Assembly (NCBI RefSeq): GCF_001886735.1
Contig: NZ_CP018081.1
Coordinates: forward strand, 186,001 to 250,000
Length of the DNA stretch: 64,000 nt
Reading direction: 5' to 3'
DNA from: Sulfitobacter alexandrii
GTDB taxonomy: Bacteria > Pseudomonadota > Alphaproteobacteria > Rhodobacterales > Rhodobacteraceae
In this document: in pieces, positions 16,876 to 25,207 of the stretch
Layout: every line of letters begins with the position of its first letter
How positions within the stretch are numbered: the stretch's first letter is position 1
Program-made: the position numbers and the translations under genes
The notes under the pieces: generated by a model
Told to the model about the DNA's origin: nothing
Databases searched by the model: none
Seen by the model: only the letters and a program-made list of their open reading frames with translations

Positions 16876-18900
16876 TCAGCCAAGCCCGAATTTCTCGCCC
16901 GTCTCGCTGACGTTTGCTTCCGAACCGGACATCTCCGCCTCCAACCGCTCGAGATCACTCACGGCGTCCTGAACTCGGGCGACGTCGTTTTCGGACGCAG
17001 CCTCCACCTCCAGATCTGCCTGCCGCCCGAACTCCATCTCCATCTGCCGCTGATCATCCGCAAGAACAGCGGCGCGGCCGCGCCGAGGCGCTTGAGCCGG
17101 ACCGGACTCAAGGGGTGCAATCCCTCCGCCTTCTGTTAGCCCCATCCTGGCCTCGAAATCACGTTCCGTGAGACCTGACCCCCGCGGCGCCGTGGGCATC
17201 GCCCTGACGCTCAGGGGCAATTCCCCCATCGGAGGGACCGGCCCCGTCGGGAAGGGTAGCTCCCCCTCCTGGGCGGCATGGATGCCCTTGAAGAATGGGT
17301 CCTCGAAATACACCACGCGCTTGGCCCGGACCGGCATCTGGGCGTCCACGACGACGACGATCTCGTCGAGCGGCAGGCGCCGCGCCTCATCCTCGGGCAG
17401 GAGCGACACCTCCTCCGTCCGCTCCGATTGGCTGCGGCCCTCGAACGGGTTCTTCCCGACCGCGCGGGACCGCGTGACGACGGTTTTCGTGGTCTTGCCG
17501 ACCGCCTTGCTCAGCTCCTCGACGGTCTTCTCGTCGGAGGGCGTCAGGTAGAGCTTGATCCCGGCGTTGCCCTGCAAGGCGCGCCGCGTGTTCTCGCCGT
17601 AGATCTCGTCGATGGCCGGGATGGTCTGGGTCACCACCGCGAGATGCCCGCGATAGGCGCGCAGCACCTCGATGCTCTCGGCCACGATCGGCATCTTTCC
17701 GAGCCGGTTGAACTCGTCGAGCATGATCATAACCGGCCAGGGCTCGTCCGGACCCGGTTCCTTGTCCTGAAGCGCCGACAGCAGGTCCGAGAAGAAGAGC
17801 CGGATCAGAGGTGCGAGGGGTTTCACCATGAGGGGCTGGACGACGAGGTAGACGCTGAAGGGTTTCTTGCGGATCGTCCGGAAGTCGAAGTCCGAGGTCG
17901 CCGTCGCATCGTCGATCGCCGGGTTCTGCCATTGATCGAGGCCCGAGGTCATCAGGAGCGAGACATAGGATGTCAGCGTATCGTTGTTGGTGGACGCCAG
18001 CCGTGTGAAGATCAGCCGCGCCGCGGCGTTTTGGACCTCATGGGCGCGCGCGAGATATTCCTTCTGCTTCTGCCCGCCCGAGGCGGCGATGCGGTATATC
18101 TCGCCGAGCGTCGGCCTGCGGCGTTGGAACGCGAGTAGCCCGGCCGCGACGAAGAGATCGATCCCCCCTTTGAGAAGCCCCTGAACACGGTCGTTGTCGT
18201 TCTGCAGGAAGAGTGTGGCCAGGAGCTGCAACTCCATCTGCTGGCGGGCCGGGTCTTTGAGCTCATAGATGCGCAGAAGTGGGTTGTAGCGATGCGTCCG
18301 CCTGTCCTCCCAATCCGTGGGCGCGAAGCGGAACACTTCGTCACCCTGCGCCGCCCGGTGGCGGGCCGAGGCCTCGAAGCATTCTCCCTTTACGTCGAGC
18401 ACCACCGCTGAGCCCTGCCAGGTCAGGAGGTTCGGAATGACGAAGCCGGTGGTCTTGCCGCGCCCGGTCGGCGCTACGATCAACGCATGGGGAAAGGTCT
18501 TGGAACACAGGAACGGCGCACGCGAGCTTGGCTTTCCAAGCTTGCCGATCACAAAGCCCGTGCCCGGCGCGCCGAAGAAGCCGTTCCGCTTCATCTCGCG
18601 GCGGGTCTGCCAATGGGTATAGCCGAACCGGGTGAGCGCCGAGCCCGACATCGCAAGGCTCATCATGAGGCCCGCCACCCCGGCCCCGCCCATGATCAGG
18701 TTGATCAGGCGGAAGTCGTCGGGACGGGCGGCCCCGATGGCGCGGTAGTTCTGCACGATATAGAAGAAGTCGATCTCGGCCCGGAAACCCAGGTCCCGGA
18801 AACTGATCACGGCCGAGGCGATGACATAGCCGATCGCGATAGCGACCAGTGTGACCAGCGCGACGCCGAGGGCGAGGCGGCCCTTCCCTACCCCTCCCAT
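16876..18900 (-). CDS. virD4: VirD4/TraG-family coupling protein
   Basis: The 674-residue protein has two N-terminal membrane helices (~8-33 and ~66-90), then the T4SS-DNA coupling ATPase domain. Walker A is APTGRGKT (143-150), Walker B VMIMLDEF (390-397), and the VVTQTIPAIDEIYGE region follows. The acidic C-terminal 60 residues may contact the relaxosome. It recruits the relaxase-DNA complex to the VirB channel. The start shares one base with the relaxase stop (TGATG), so the two are co-translated. Confidence 0.94.
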   Translation of the reverse strand: MGGVGKGRLALGVALVTLVAIAIGYVIASAVISFRDLGFRAEIDFFYIVQNYRAIGAARPDDFRLINLIMGGAGVAGLMMSLAMSGSALTRFGYTHWQTRREMKRNGFFGAPGTGFVIGKLGKPSSRAPFLCSKTFPHALIVAPTGRGKTTGFVIPNLLTWQGSAVVLDVKGECFEASARHRAAQGDEVFRFAPTDWEDRRTHRYNPLLRIYELKDPARQQMELQLLATLFLQNDNDRVQGLLKGGIDLFVAAGLLAFQRRRPTLGEIYRIAASGGQKQKEYLARAHEVQNAAARLIFTRLASTNNDTLTSYVSLLMTSGLDQWQNPAIDDATATSDFDFRTIRKKPFSVYLVVQPLMVKPLAPLIRLFFSDLLSALQDKEPGPDEPWPVMIMLDEFNRLGKMPIVAESIEVLRAYRGHLAVVTQTIPAIDEIYGENTRRALQGNAGIKLYLTPSDEKTVEELSKAVGKTTKTVVTRSRAVGKNPFEGRSQSERTEEVSLLPEDEARRLPLDEIVVVVDAQMPVRAKRVVYFEDPFFKGIHAAQEGELPFPTGPVPPMGELPLSVRAMPTAPRGSGLTERDFEARMGLTEGGGIAPLESGPAQAPRRGRAAVLADDQRQMEMEFGRQADLEVEAASENDVARVQDAVSDLERLEAEMSGSEANVSETGEKFGLG

Positions 18901-21227
18901 CAGTGCGTCTCCCCGCGCTCGGTCTCGCCATCGACAAGATCGGCGCGGTGGAGCTCGAACTCGCGGTCGGCGATCTCCTCGACCACGGCGCGGGTCGCCT
19001 CGCTGTTGGCGGTGGCCGCGTCCGACTGCAGGTAGGTCTTCGCGGCGTAGAGCCGATCGAGACGGTCTTCGATCTGGGTCTTCAGCACGTCGACATCCCC
19101 GTCCCGCAGCCGGTCGATCTGCGCCGCGTCGAGCTCGCGCTCGACGGCGTCGCGGTAGGTCAGTCGCTGACCGTCGTCCTGGAACGGCGACTGCAGATTG
19201 CCGGCCCGTTCATGGTCGACGACCCGCCGGATGTCCGGATCGGCGATCGGTGCCCCCTCGACAGCGTCCCCCTCGCGCGCGTCCGAAAGCCGCCCGTCGC
19301 GCAGGTCGAGCGCCACCTCCCGCAACTCGTTGTCGCGGCGGACCTGGTTGAGGGCCTCGGTGTCGCGCAGATCGGTGACGGAAGCATAGGTCGCGCCAAG
19401 CCCGCGGGCGAGATGCGACGGCATATCGGGATAGCGCGCGCGGAACTCGTCCGTGACGGCATCCGCAACGGGGGTCCGCGCGTCGCGACCTTCCATGATC
19501 CGGTCGACTTCGCGGGTGATCTCGCGGGCCCGGGCCTCGTCGGTGATGCGCTCCCGGTAGGGCTCGGACCGGTCGATCACGTCGCCCGGGCGCGCGAGCA
19601 GTTCGGGATGCGCATCGAGGTAGCTGCGTTGCTCTTCTTCGATACGCCGCTCCGCGCGGGAGACGATCTCCCACTCCCGCGCCTCGATCTGGTCTTCGGT
19701 CAGACCTTCCGAACGCATGTCCTGGCGGATGGCGCGCTCCATGTCCTCAGTGGCGTCCCGATGATAATGGACCCTCTCCGTCACGGTGCGATCTTCCACG
19801 ACACCGTCCTCACGCAAGACCCCTGCCCGCTCCAGCGCGACGCCGAGCTGGACATGGGCCCGGTTGAGGGTCTCGCGCGCCGTCTCCAGATCCGCGCGGC
19901 GCTCGAGGTTGAGACCGTCCCTCTCGGCCACCCGCGCCAGATCGTCAGCGATCCATTGCCGCTCGAGCGCGGCGTTCTGCGCGCCGGTTTCCATCCGGGC
20001 GACCACCACGGACGAACTGATCCCGGTCCCGCGCAGCGCGGTGTCGACCTGCGCCCGCACCTCGGGGTCTCGCAACCGGTCGAGCCGGGCCGCATCGATA
20101 TTGGTCTCGGAATAGACCCCGCCCTCCGAGGGCTTTTCGGTCAATGTCACGGATCTGAGCCCTAGCGGCTGCATATGCGCGAGCCGCGACTGGATCTCGT
20201 TGAGGCTGCGCTCGAGCCGCGGCCGTTCGGCCTCCGGCTTCGCATCGATCATGCCCTGGACGCGCGCGACCTGATCGGCATAACGGGTCCTCAGATCCTC
20301 GAACGATTGCTCCTCTGCCATGTAGACGCCTCCTTCCAAAGTCAGCTTGCCGCCCTTGGCCAGAAGCTCTCCCGAGCGGAACAGGGCATCGGCGATGTCC
20401 TCGCGGTTGTCCGCAGAGGCCTCAGCGGCAAGCGAGTGATAGATGATCCGGGTGTTTGCGATCTCTTCGAGGGCGCGATCAAGATCGGCCCCGACCCGTG
20501 GCCGTGGCTCCGCGGCCCGCCCCTCAACCTTGGCCGCATAGACCTCGCGGGTGCGCGGCGGGTAGTGCACGACACCCCGATCGAGCCGCCGCGTGGCCTC
20601 CAGACGCACGCCGAACCGCTCGGCCTCTTCCACCATGGCGAGGCGGAAATCGTCGTAGTTGAACCGGTGATCGCGACCCAGGAAGAAGAACTCACCCTCC
20701 TGCGACCGGCGATTCAAAACTATATGTGCGTGGGGGTGATCGCGATCCTCATGCACCGCGATGATGTAGTCGAAATGTCCCTCTTCGGACTGAAAGAACC
20801 GCTCGGCGACATTGGCGGTGATGTCGCGCACGTCCTCGCCCCGGGTGCCGATCGGATAGGACATCAGCATATGCGTCGTCTGTCCGAGCTTGGGCTTGAA
20901 CCCCGCACTCCAGCGCTTGGCGAACCGCTCCGTCAGGTCCTTGATCTCCGATCCCTCAAGCCTCGTCTTCCCATCCAGGAACCCGCTGCTGTCCACGATA
21001 TGCGAGGACTTGGTGGTGAGGTAATCAAGCTGGTTCATGAGCTGGGATTTGGAATGCGTGCCCCCGCCCCGGATCGCCTTGAAGACCGCCGCACGATGCC
21101 CCGCAGCGGCGCGCACGAGCTGCCTCTGCCGGGACGCCTGCAGCCCTTGCATCGAGCCCCGTATCCGGCTCCAGCCATCCCGGAAGATCTCTCCGGTGAC
21201 GTCATGGACGGCATCATTCAGCCGCAT
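18900..21227 (-). CDS. VirD2-like relaxase
   Basis: The 775-residue protein carries a relaxase domain in its first ~260 residues. Motif III is HEDRDHPHAHIVLNRR, with metal-ligand His at about 159, 164, 166 and 168, very like Agrobacterium VirD2. Tyr 69 in the QLDYLT segment is a candidate nicking residue. The rest is long, acidic/basic helical sequence without a recognised domain, probably for relaxosome and secretion contacts. It nicks oriT, stays attached to the 5' end and leads the strand through the T4SS. The start overlaps the mobC end by 14 bases. Confidence 0.92.
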   Translation of the reverse strand: MRLNDAVHDVTGEIFRDGWSRIRGSMQGLQASRQRQLVRAAAGHRAAVFKAIRGGGTHSKSQLMNQLDYLTTKSSHIVDSSGFLDGKTRLEGSEIKDLTERFAKRWSAGFKPKLGQTTHMLMSYPIGTRGEDVRDITANVAERFFQSEEGHFDYIIAVHEDRDHPHAHIVLNRRSQEGEFFFLGRDHRFNYDDFRLAMVEEAERFGVRLEATRRLDRGVVHYPPRTREVYAAKVEGRAAEPRPRVGADLDRALEEIANTRIIYHSLAAEASADNREDIADALFRSGELLAKGGKLTLEGGVYMAEEQSFEDLRTRYADQVARVQGMIDAKPEAERPRLERSLNEIQSRLAHMQPLGLRSVTLTEKPSEGGVYSETNIDAARLDRLRDPEVRAQVDTALRGTGISSSVVVARMETGAQNAALERQWIADDLARVAERDGLNLERRADLETARETLNRAHVQLGVALERAGVLREDGVVEDRTVTERVHYHRDATEDMERAIRQDMRSEGLTEDQIEAREWEIVSRAERRIEEEQRSYLDAHPELLARPGDVIDRSEPYRERITDEARAREITREVDRIMEGRDARTPVADAVTDEFRARYPDMPSHLARGLGATYASVTDLRDTEALNQVRRDNELREVALDLRDGRLSDAREGDAVEGAPIADPDIRRVVDHERAGNLQSPFQDDGQRLTYRDAVERELDAAQIDRLRDGDVDVLKTQIEDRLDRLYAAKTYLQSDAATANSEATRAVVEEIADREFELHRADLVDGETERGETH

Positions 21228-21807
21228 GGGCGAACTCCCTCAGAGCGGCAGTGGCGGAGAGCCGCATCCCATCCCGACGACGGCGCAAAAGCAGGTCGAT
21301 CTCGTCAGCGGAATCGAGGATGAACCGCGCCAGCGCACGCATCTGCACGAGGCGCAGTTCGGACAACTCTGCGTTCGGCGCGGAGCCTTCCCCCTGCCCC
21401 TCCCGGCTGGCTTTCATCATCTGCTTGGCGACCTGCACGACGCCGTTGCCGACCTCGTGCAAGGAGGCCCGGTAGCGCGCCATCTCAGCCGCCAGATTCG
21501 CGTCCGGAACGAACGTTCCCCCCGCCGCCTGGATCAGCCGCCGGACCCCCTCCGTGCGGGTCTCGATCCCCGCCGCGGACAGCACCTCATCCAGCGCAGC
21601 AAGCTCTTCTGGTGTCAGCTTCACCGTCACCGCGGCCGTCGCCACGGCCGCATCCTTCTGGCGTTCTTCGTCCGCCTTCAACGTGTACTGGATGGCCCGC
21701 GGCGTGACCCCGAACCGCTCCGCGAGCGCGGAAGTCCCCACACCTGCTGCGGCCTCACGGATAATCTCCGCCCGCTCCGTCTGTGTCAGTCTCTTGGTCC
21801 GGCTCAT
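21214..21807 (-). CDS. MobC/VirD1-like relaxosome accessory protein
   Basis: The 197-residue protein starts with a homeodomain-like helix-turn-helix (TQTERAEIIREAAAGVGTSA, then ALAERFGVTPRAIQYTL), followed by a ribbon-helix-helix-like part (VTVKLTPEELAALDEVL, RTEGVRRLI) and a helical C-terminus. Such proteins bind oriT and help the relaxase. It is first in the mobC-relaxase-virD4 operon. The predicted nick lies 25 bases upstream of its start codon, so binding there would also regulate its own promoter. Confidence 0.75.
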   Translation of the reverse strand: MSRTKRLTQTERAEIIREAAAGVGTSALAERFGVTPRAIQYTLKADEERQKDAAVATAAVTVKLTPEELAALDEVLSAAGIETRTEGVRRLIQAAGGTFVPDANLAAEMARYRASLHEVGNGVVQVAKQMMKASREGQGEGSAPNAELSELRLVQMRALARFILDSADEIDLLLRRRRDGMRLSATAALREFAHAAE

Positions 21808-21823
21808 ACGAAGAAAGCCCCCC

Positions 21824-21923
21824 TATTTCCTGCCACCTTCATTCAAGGTCGCCTTCATCATACGAAACTATATTTACCGGTCAATACAATATTATTGCAG
21901 ATTGCCCCCAGGCGACCTTGAAT
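21824..21923 (+). other. oriT: candidate origin of transfer (oriT)
   Basis: TATTTCCTGCCA at 21824-21835 differs by one base from the nick core of Agrobacterium T-DNA borders (TATATCCTG^CCA), and the adjacent relaxase is VirD2-like. The predicted cut is between 21832 and 21833 on the plus strand. Eight bases further lies a perfect 13-bp inverted repeat, ATTCAAGGTCGCC (21841-21853) and GGCGACCTTGAAT (21911-21923), flanking an AT-rich 57-base spacer, a typical oriT feature. Cutting here would send the region to the right first and the tra genes last, as expected. Confidence 0.6.
21857..21884 (-). promoter_or_regulatory. sigma70-type promoter of the mobC-relaxase-virD4 operon
   Basis: On the minus strand TTGACC (21884-21879) and TATGAT (21862-21857) are 16 bases apart, close to the -35/-10 consensus. 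Transcription would begin near 21850, inside one arm of the 13-bp inverted repeat, about 45 bases before the mobC start. Relaxosome proteins binding the arms would therefore repress the operon. Confidence 0.6.
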
Positions 21924-22337
21924 TCCGCTTCGAGCCGAGCACCGCAGGTGCGAGGCCCGGCCCGAAGGGCCCAGAAAACCCGACCATCTCCAACCGCACC
22001 TCGGCCGCCCGTTGTCATGCCCGCGCCCGAGGGTCTGGCCGAACACGGACCCGTGTTCGGACGGAAGCGAGGGGCGGCGCATCCCTCCACCGACGGGGCT
22101 GACGGACAGGGTCAAGGGCGGCCAGATTTGGCTCGGCCCAAATCTCTGCCGGAAAAACCGGCGGGCGTAGCCCGACTGTTATTCCGGATGGCCCCCTTGA
22201 GGCTGGCCGGCAGACCTGTTCCAGGCGATCTCTGATATCCCCCGTCAGGACCGCTTGCGGTCCTGACGCCTTCCCGGGGACGCCGGCCGAAGGCAGGGGT
22301 TCCCGGGTACAGCGCAGCCTTCCCTGAAACAGGGAAA
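21924..22337. other. non-coding, hairpin-rich stretch right of oriT
   Basis: No gene is supported here. The sequence is GC-rich and crowded with short inverted repeats, including CCCTG-AAA-CAGGG at 22323-22334 and the perfect hairpin at 22243-22268. As the first DNA to enter a recipient in the proposed transfer direction, a structured single strand could serve as a priming or early-expression site; that is inference. Confidence 0.35.
22243..22268. repeat. perfect 12-bp hairpin
   Basis: CGTCAGGACCGC (22243-22254) and its exact complement GCGGTCCTGACG (22257-22268) are two bases apart. No U-tract follows on either strand, so a structural or protein-binding role is more likely than termination. 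Confidence 0.5.
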
Positions 22338-22358
22338 GGGCCGCCCCTAGGGCGGCCC
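22338..22358 (-). terminator. terminator of the small gene at 22373
   Basis: GGGCCGCCC and GGGCGGCCC form a perfect 9-bp stem with a three-base loop. On the minus strand it lies 14 bases after the stop codon and is followed by TTTCCC. Confidence 0.6.
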
Positions 22359-22372
22359 ATCTTTGAGGCGGA

Positions 22373-22579
22373 CTATTCCTGCGGTTCCTTCGCGCTCGGC
22401 GGGAACATCACCAGCTCCTGGACCGCGACGGGGAAGTCGAGTTTGAGGCTGAAGAACTCCGAGCCGTCCCCGTTGCGAGTGTTGCGGAACATCGCGCCGA
22501 CGCGCTGGAAGCGGGTGCGCTCCTGACCTTCGTTGTCGGTGAACTTGACGGGAACGGTGGCGACGTAGTGGTTGGTCAT
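22373..22579 (-). CDS. small conserved plasmid protein
   Basis: The 68-residue protein starts MTNHYVATVPVKFTDNEG after GGAGAGACCCAA. Its middle, RTRFQRVGAMFRNT and FFSLKLDFPVAV, suggests a compact all-beta fold. I know no function. It is the gene nearest the candidate oriT in the leading direction. A decayed inverted copy, with its own copy of the leader, lies just to the right at 22769. Confidence 0.7.
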   Translation of the reverse strand: MTNHYVATVPVKFTDNEGQERTRFQRVGAMFRNTRNGDGSEFFSLKLDFPVAVQELVMFPPSAKEPQE

Positions 22580-22771
22580 TTGGGTCTCTCCTTTTTGCGA
22601 TGGGGATCACCCGGCACGGGGGGCAAGGGAGGTCCGCAAACACAAATGCGGAGGGTCCGCGCGCCCCGCGCGTGGAAACCGTATTTGTGTTTGCCGGAGC
22701 GTGAGCGGAGGGCACGGACCGCCCGACCCCGTGCGATCCACATCTATGAGCAAAGAGGGGAGACCCAAATG
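22569..22771. repeat. inverted duplication of a gene leader
   Basis: The leader of the 68-residue gene is present twice in opposite orientation. Outer arms: ATTTGGGTCTCTCCTTTTTGC from 22578 inward pairs with GCAAAGAGGGGAGACCCAAAT ending at 22770, with two mismatches (each quoted arm is described by its first 20 bases or so: ATTTGGGTCTCTCCTTTTTG and CAAAGAGGGGAGACCCAAAT). Inner arms GCAAACACAAATGCGG (22636-22651) and CCGTATTTGTGTTTGC (22679-22694) pair with one mismatch. The centre is near 22665. Confidence 0.65.
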
Positions 22772-22935
22772 TGCACCCCGCTCCTCAGCCGCCATCGGTC
22801 CTGTCGAGTTATGTCAGACGTGACCAGGTCCGCCCCCGCTTCCAACGCGTCGGCGCGATGGTTCGCGTGCGCCCGATCGGCACGACCGCGATCGTCTGCC
22901 TCAAGCTCGGCTTCCCCGTCGCCTGTGTGGCGATC
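22769..22935 (+). pseudogene. frameshifted inverted copy of the 68-residue gene
   Basis: After a copied ribosome site (GGGGAGACCCAAATG) the DNA aligns with the gene at 22373-22579. From the ATG to the shared GCGATG the intact gene has 90 bases and this copy 92, so the frame is lost. After the shift the frame reads RPRFQRVGAMVRV and CLKLGFPVA, matching RTRFQRVGAMFRN and SLKLDFPVA of the intact gene. The frame downstream of 22935 no longer matches and is probably not translated. Confidence 0.6.
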
Positions 22936-23306
22936 CGGGGCGGTGATACAGCCGCAGGTCTGGCAGCAGAGTTGTCGGCCCGGACGGGTCGCCGTCATCG
23001 GGCGGCGCGGTCGATGCGCTGCGCCCGCCCCAGCGATCTGCACCCGGACGGGCGGATCGCGGGGTTTCTGGCGCGCATGAGGGCAACCCCGCCGGCTGGC
23101 TCCGTCAGGAGACCGCCGCCGGGGTATGCCACTCAGCACGTCCAGGGGCCTCGTGTTCCGGGTGGAGGCCGGCACGGCCGGAACCTGCGAGCGCGGTGAC
23201 GGCGGTGCAACCGCCGGCAGGGGCCCGGCATGACCGACGATCGATCACCACCGACCTTCATGTTATTTGCGTCTGACTGAGGGGCCACAGACAGTTGAGG
23301 AGCGCA

Positions 23307-23340
23307 GCAGCCCCGCCCGGCCTTAGCCGGGCGGGGCTGC
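23307..23340. terminator. strong 15-bp hairpin in a gene-free stretch
   Basis: GCAGCCCCGCCCGGC (23307-23321) and GCCGGGCGGGGCTGC (23326-23340) pair perfectly around CTTA. It lies about 90 bases downstream of the minus-strand gene ending at 23431. There is no U-tract, so it may be a transcript-end stabiliser. The surrounding 22936-23430 holds no gene I can support. Confidence 0.45.
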
Positions 23341-23430
23341 ACTTATGGATGGTGTCGCAGTCGTCGAGAGCGTGGAAGGGTTAGAGAGAGGGATCACCGG
23401 GCGACGGGGCCGCCCGATGAAAGGTACTGT

Positions 23431-23676
23431 TCAGGCGAAGAGAGACTCGCTGAGGTGCGAACAATGCGCACAGGCCTCCCGCCAGTGGAAATTGACGCTC
23501 CCGCCATCGATAGTCTCCCAATCGGTCCGCAACGCGTCTTTCCCGCAGGCGACGCAGGGGACGACATGGCCGCCAATATCGTGATGGTCTTTCCCGGTGG
23601 AAGTTCCGCGCTGCGACGTGCCTGTGCGGTCGCAGTGTCGGCAAAGGTCGTCCTCGGTCTTGTTCTCGTCGGTCAT
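23431..23676 (-). CDS. small zinc-ribbon-like protein
   Basis: The start is ATG 23676 (MTDENKTEDDLC) after CTGGAGATGAGATC. The 81-residue protein has three CxxC pairs (CRHC, CVAC, CAHC) and several His residues (KDHHDIGGH), so one or two zinc sites are expected. Similar small zinc proteins are common in alphaproteobacterial plasmid accessory regions; no function is known to me. Its upstream region is repeat copy 1, the same sequence that precedes the DUF2493 gene. Confidence 0.65.
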   Translation of the reverse strand: MTDENKTEDDLCRHCDRTGTSQRGTSTGKDHHDIGGHVVPCVACGKDALRTDWETIDGGSVNFHWREACAHCSHLSESLFA

Positions 23677-23685
23677 GATCTCATC

Positions 23686-24183
23686 TCCAGATGTTCGTGG
23701 ACCACCACGTGAGTGTGGTGGCATGGCCGAATGCCTGGTTGCCGAAACTGTCCGGGTCAGGGACGGCGCAGCCGCCGGCGTGCCGGGCGCAAAAGTTTTC
23801 CGGGCGCATCGCCCACCACGGGGGCGTCATCGAACACTGGACCGCCCTCTCCTCCCCGGCCCCCCTAGCCGAAAAGTTTTGCGATCCTTGACGCGGACGG
23901 GTTCGGGGGCCATCCGGAGGATATGCTTCCGCACTCATGTGTGTGTGATTAACGACAGGTTTGCCCGACGCGAGCAGGCAAAGGGTGCTGCCCGGACGCG
24001 GGACACGAATGGAGCGGCGGGATCGTTTTGCCCCGCAAAACAGACCGGAGCGTAATCCGGTGGAGCGGCCGGGGCGCGACGTGCTCGCGAGACGGGCAAA
24101 CCGGGACGCCGGGTGCTGCGCCGTGGTGAGGCCGCATGGCCGAATGCGCGATCGGCCTCAGGCCGATACCTCCACCGCGACTT
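23686..24183. repeat. ~500-bp direct repeat, copy 1
   Basis: From AGATGTTCG at 23689 to GCGATCGGCC near 24150-24160 the DNA aligns along its whole length with 25211-25690, with scattered substitutions and small indels. Shared landmarks include CCACCACGTGAGTGTGGTGG, CGGGCGCAAAAGTTTTCCGG, GAAAAGTTTTGCGATCCTTG and GTGCTCGCGAGACGGGCAAA. It ends a few bases before the ATG of the zinc-ribbon gene. No reading frame is convincing in both copies. It looks like a duplicated, structured regulatory region. Confidence 0.75.
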
Positions 24184-24268
24184 GGCTTACTGTGCGGAGG
24201 AGACCGCCAGTTTACGGGCAGGCAGATGAAAACGACGAAAGGGCCGCCCAAAGGCGACCCTCTCTCAT

Positions 24269-25198
24269 TCACGCGTCTGCCGTCTTCTTCGCCGGATCGG
24301 CGACCCGCATCACCGTCAGGCCTTTGGCTTCCGCCTTCTGCCCGAGGTTCAGTGCGACCCCGTTGCCGCCGAAGAGCACGACCCCGGTCGCGGCGAACTT
24401 GTCGTCCAGCATCTCGTCGTTGCATTTGAAGGGTGCTGCCCGCCCATGCGCGGACCAGCGCGGATCGAAGCGCGCCTGCGCGACGCCACGCGCCCGAGCC
24501 CACCGGGCGGCGATCATCTCGGCCCCGTGCTTGCCACCCTTGTGGCAGAGGAAGATCTCCTGGTTGCGGTTCTGCCGGATGCGCTCGCGAACCTTGTCGA
24601 GTGTCGTGAAGATGACGTCGATATCGGTCCAGTCGGTCGCCCCCGAGACGATCAGGGGAACCCCCTCGACCTTCGACTTCGCGGCTGTCTCGCGATCGTG
24701 CTGTTCCAGCAGCTGCCGGGCCTCGAAGACCGCTCCGGTCTCCTGAGCGCGAGCACTGGCGCGCGATCCCGCGGCCGGGATGAAGGCGTGGCCGGTCTCG
24801 ACCTCGTAGCATTCCGCCGCCGCCTCGCTCATCACCTCGATGGCCCCGACGATCTCGCGGACCTGCAGGAAGCGGGCCTGCGCCTCTTCGAGCGCGGTCT
24901 CGGCGATCTCCGACCCGTCATGGGATTTTGCCAGGGCGCCGATCTTGTCAGCGGTGCGGTCAAGCTCCTTGCCCAGAGCGATCTTGCGGCGCTGCAGAAT
25001 CGTGGCGAGCCCGTGCGCGAGCGGTTCGATCTCGGTCTCGAGACCGGTGCCGCGCAGCTGGCCAAGCAGGGCCTCGAAAGTCTCGCGGACGATGCTATCG
25101 GTCAGGACGTGATCCTCGGGGATGGGCAGCTCCGCGTCTTTCTCCGTCAGGCCGAAAAGTTCGATGGTCTCGTAGGCATTCGCGTTCTCGTATGTCAT
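24269..25198 (-). CDS. DUF2493 (SLOG-fold) protein
   Basis: The start is ATG 25198 (MTYENANAYETIELFGL) after GGAGACACCAAC. The N-terminal ~170 residues are helical. The last ~130 residues contain VPLIVSGATDWTDIDVIFTT, FLCHKGGKHGAEMIAARWA and VVLFGGNGVALNLGQKAEA, the DUF2493/YspA-like SLOG nucleotide-binding fold with its GG(K/R)-type loop. The family is widespread in rhodobacterial conjugative plasmids without a proven role. SLOG domains elsewhere sense or process nucleotide signals, so a link to defence or its inhibition is possible but unproven. Confidence 0.75.
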   Translation of the reverse strand: MTYENANAYETIELFGLTEKDAELPIPEDHVLTDSIVRETFEALLGQLRGTGLETEIEPLAHGLATILQRRKIALGKELDRTADKIGALAKSHDGSEIAETALEEAQARFLQVREIVGAIEVMSEAAAECYEVETGHAFIPAAGSRASARAQETGAVFEARQLLEQHDRETAAKSKVEGVPLIVSGATDWTDIDVIFTTLDKVRERIRQNRNQEIFLCHKGGKHGAEMIAARWARARGVAQARFDPRWSAHGRAAPFKCNDEMLDDKFAATGVVLFGGNGVALNLGQKAEAKGLTVMRVADPAKKTADA

Positions 25199-25207
25199 GT
25201 TGGTGTC

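Noticed and set aside
18903..21323. Two long plus-strand frames opposite the relaxase
   Set aside because: The relaxase motif and tight operon spacing support the minus strand; the plus frames lack domains and ribosome sites.
21824..21835. Border-like sequence considered as a true Agrobacterium T-DNA border
   Set aside because: No second border, oncogene or vir regulon is seen; the setting is bacterial conjugation, so an oriT nick site is the better reading.
23949..24812. 287-residue minus-strand frame covering part of repeat copy 1 and the DUF2493 gene
   Set aside because: Its right half is out of frame with the DUF2493 gene and its left half lies in the non-coding repeat.
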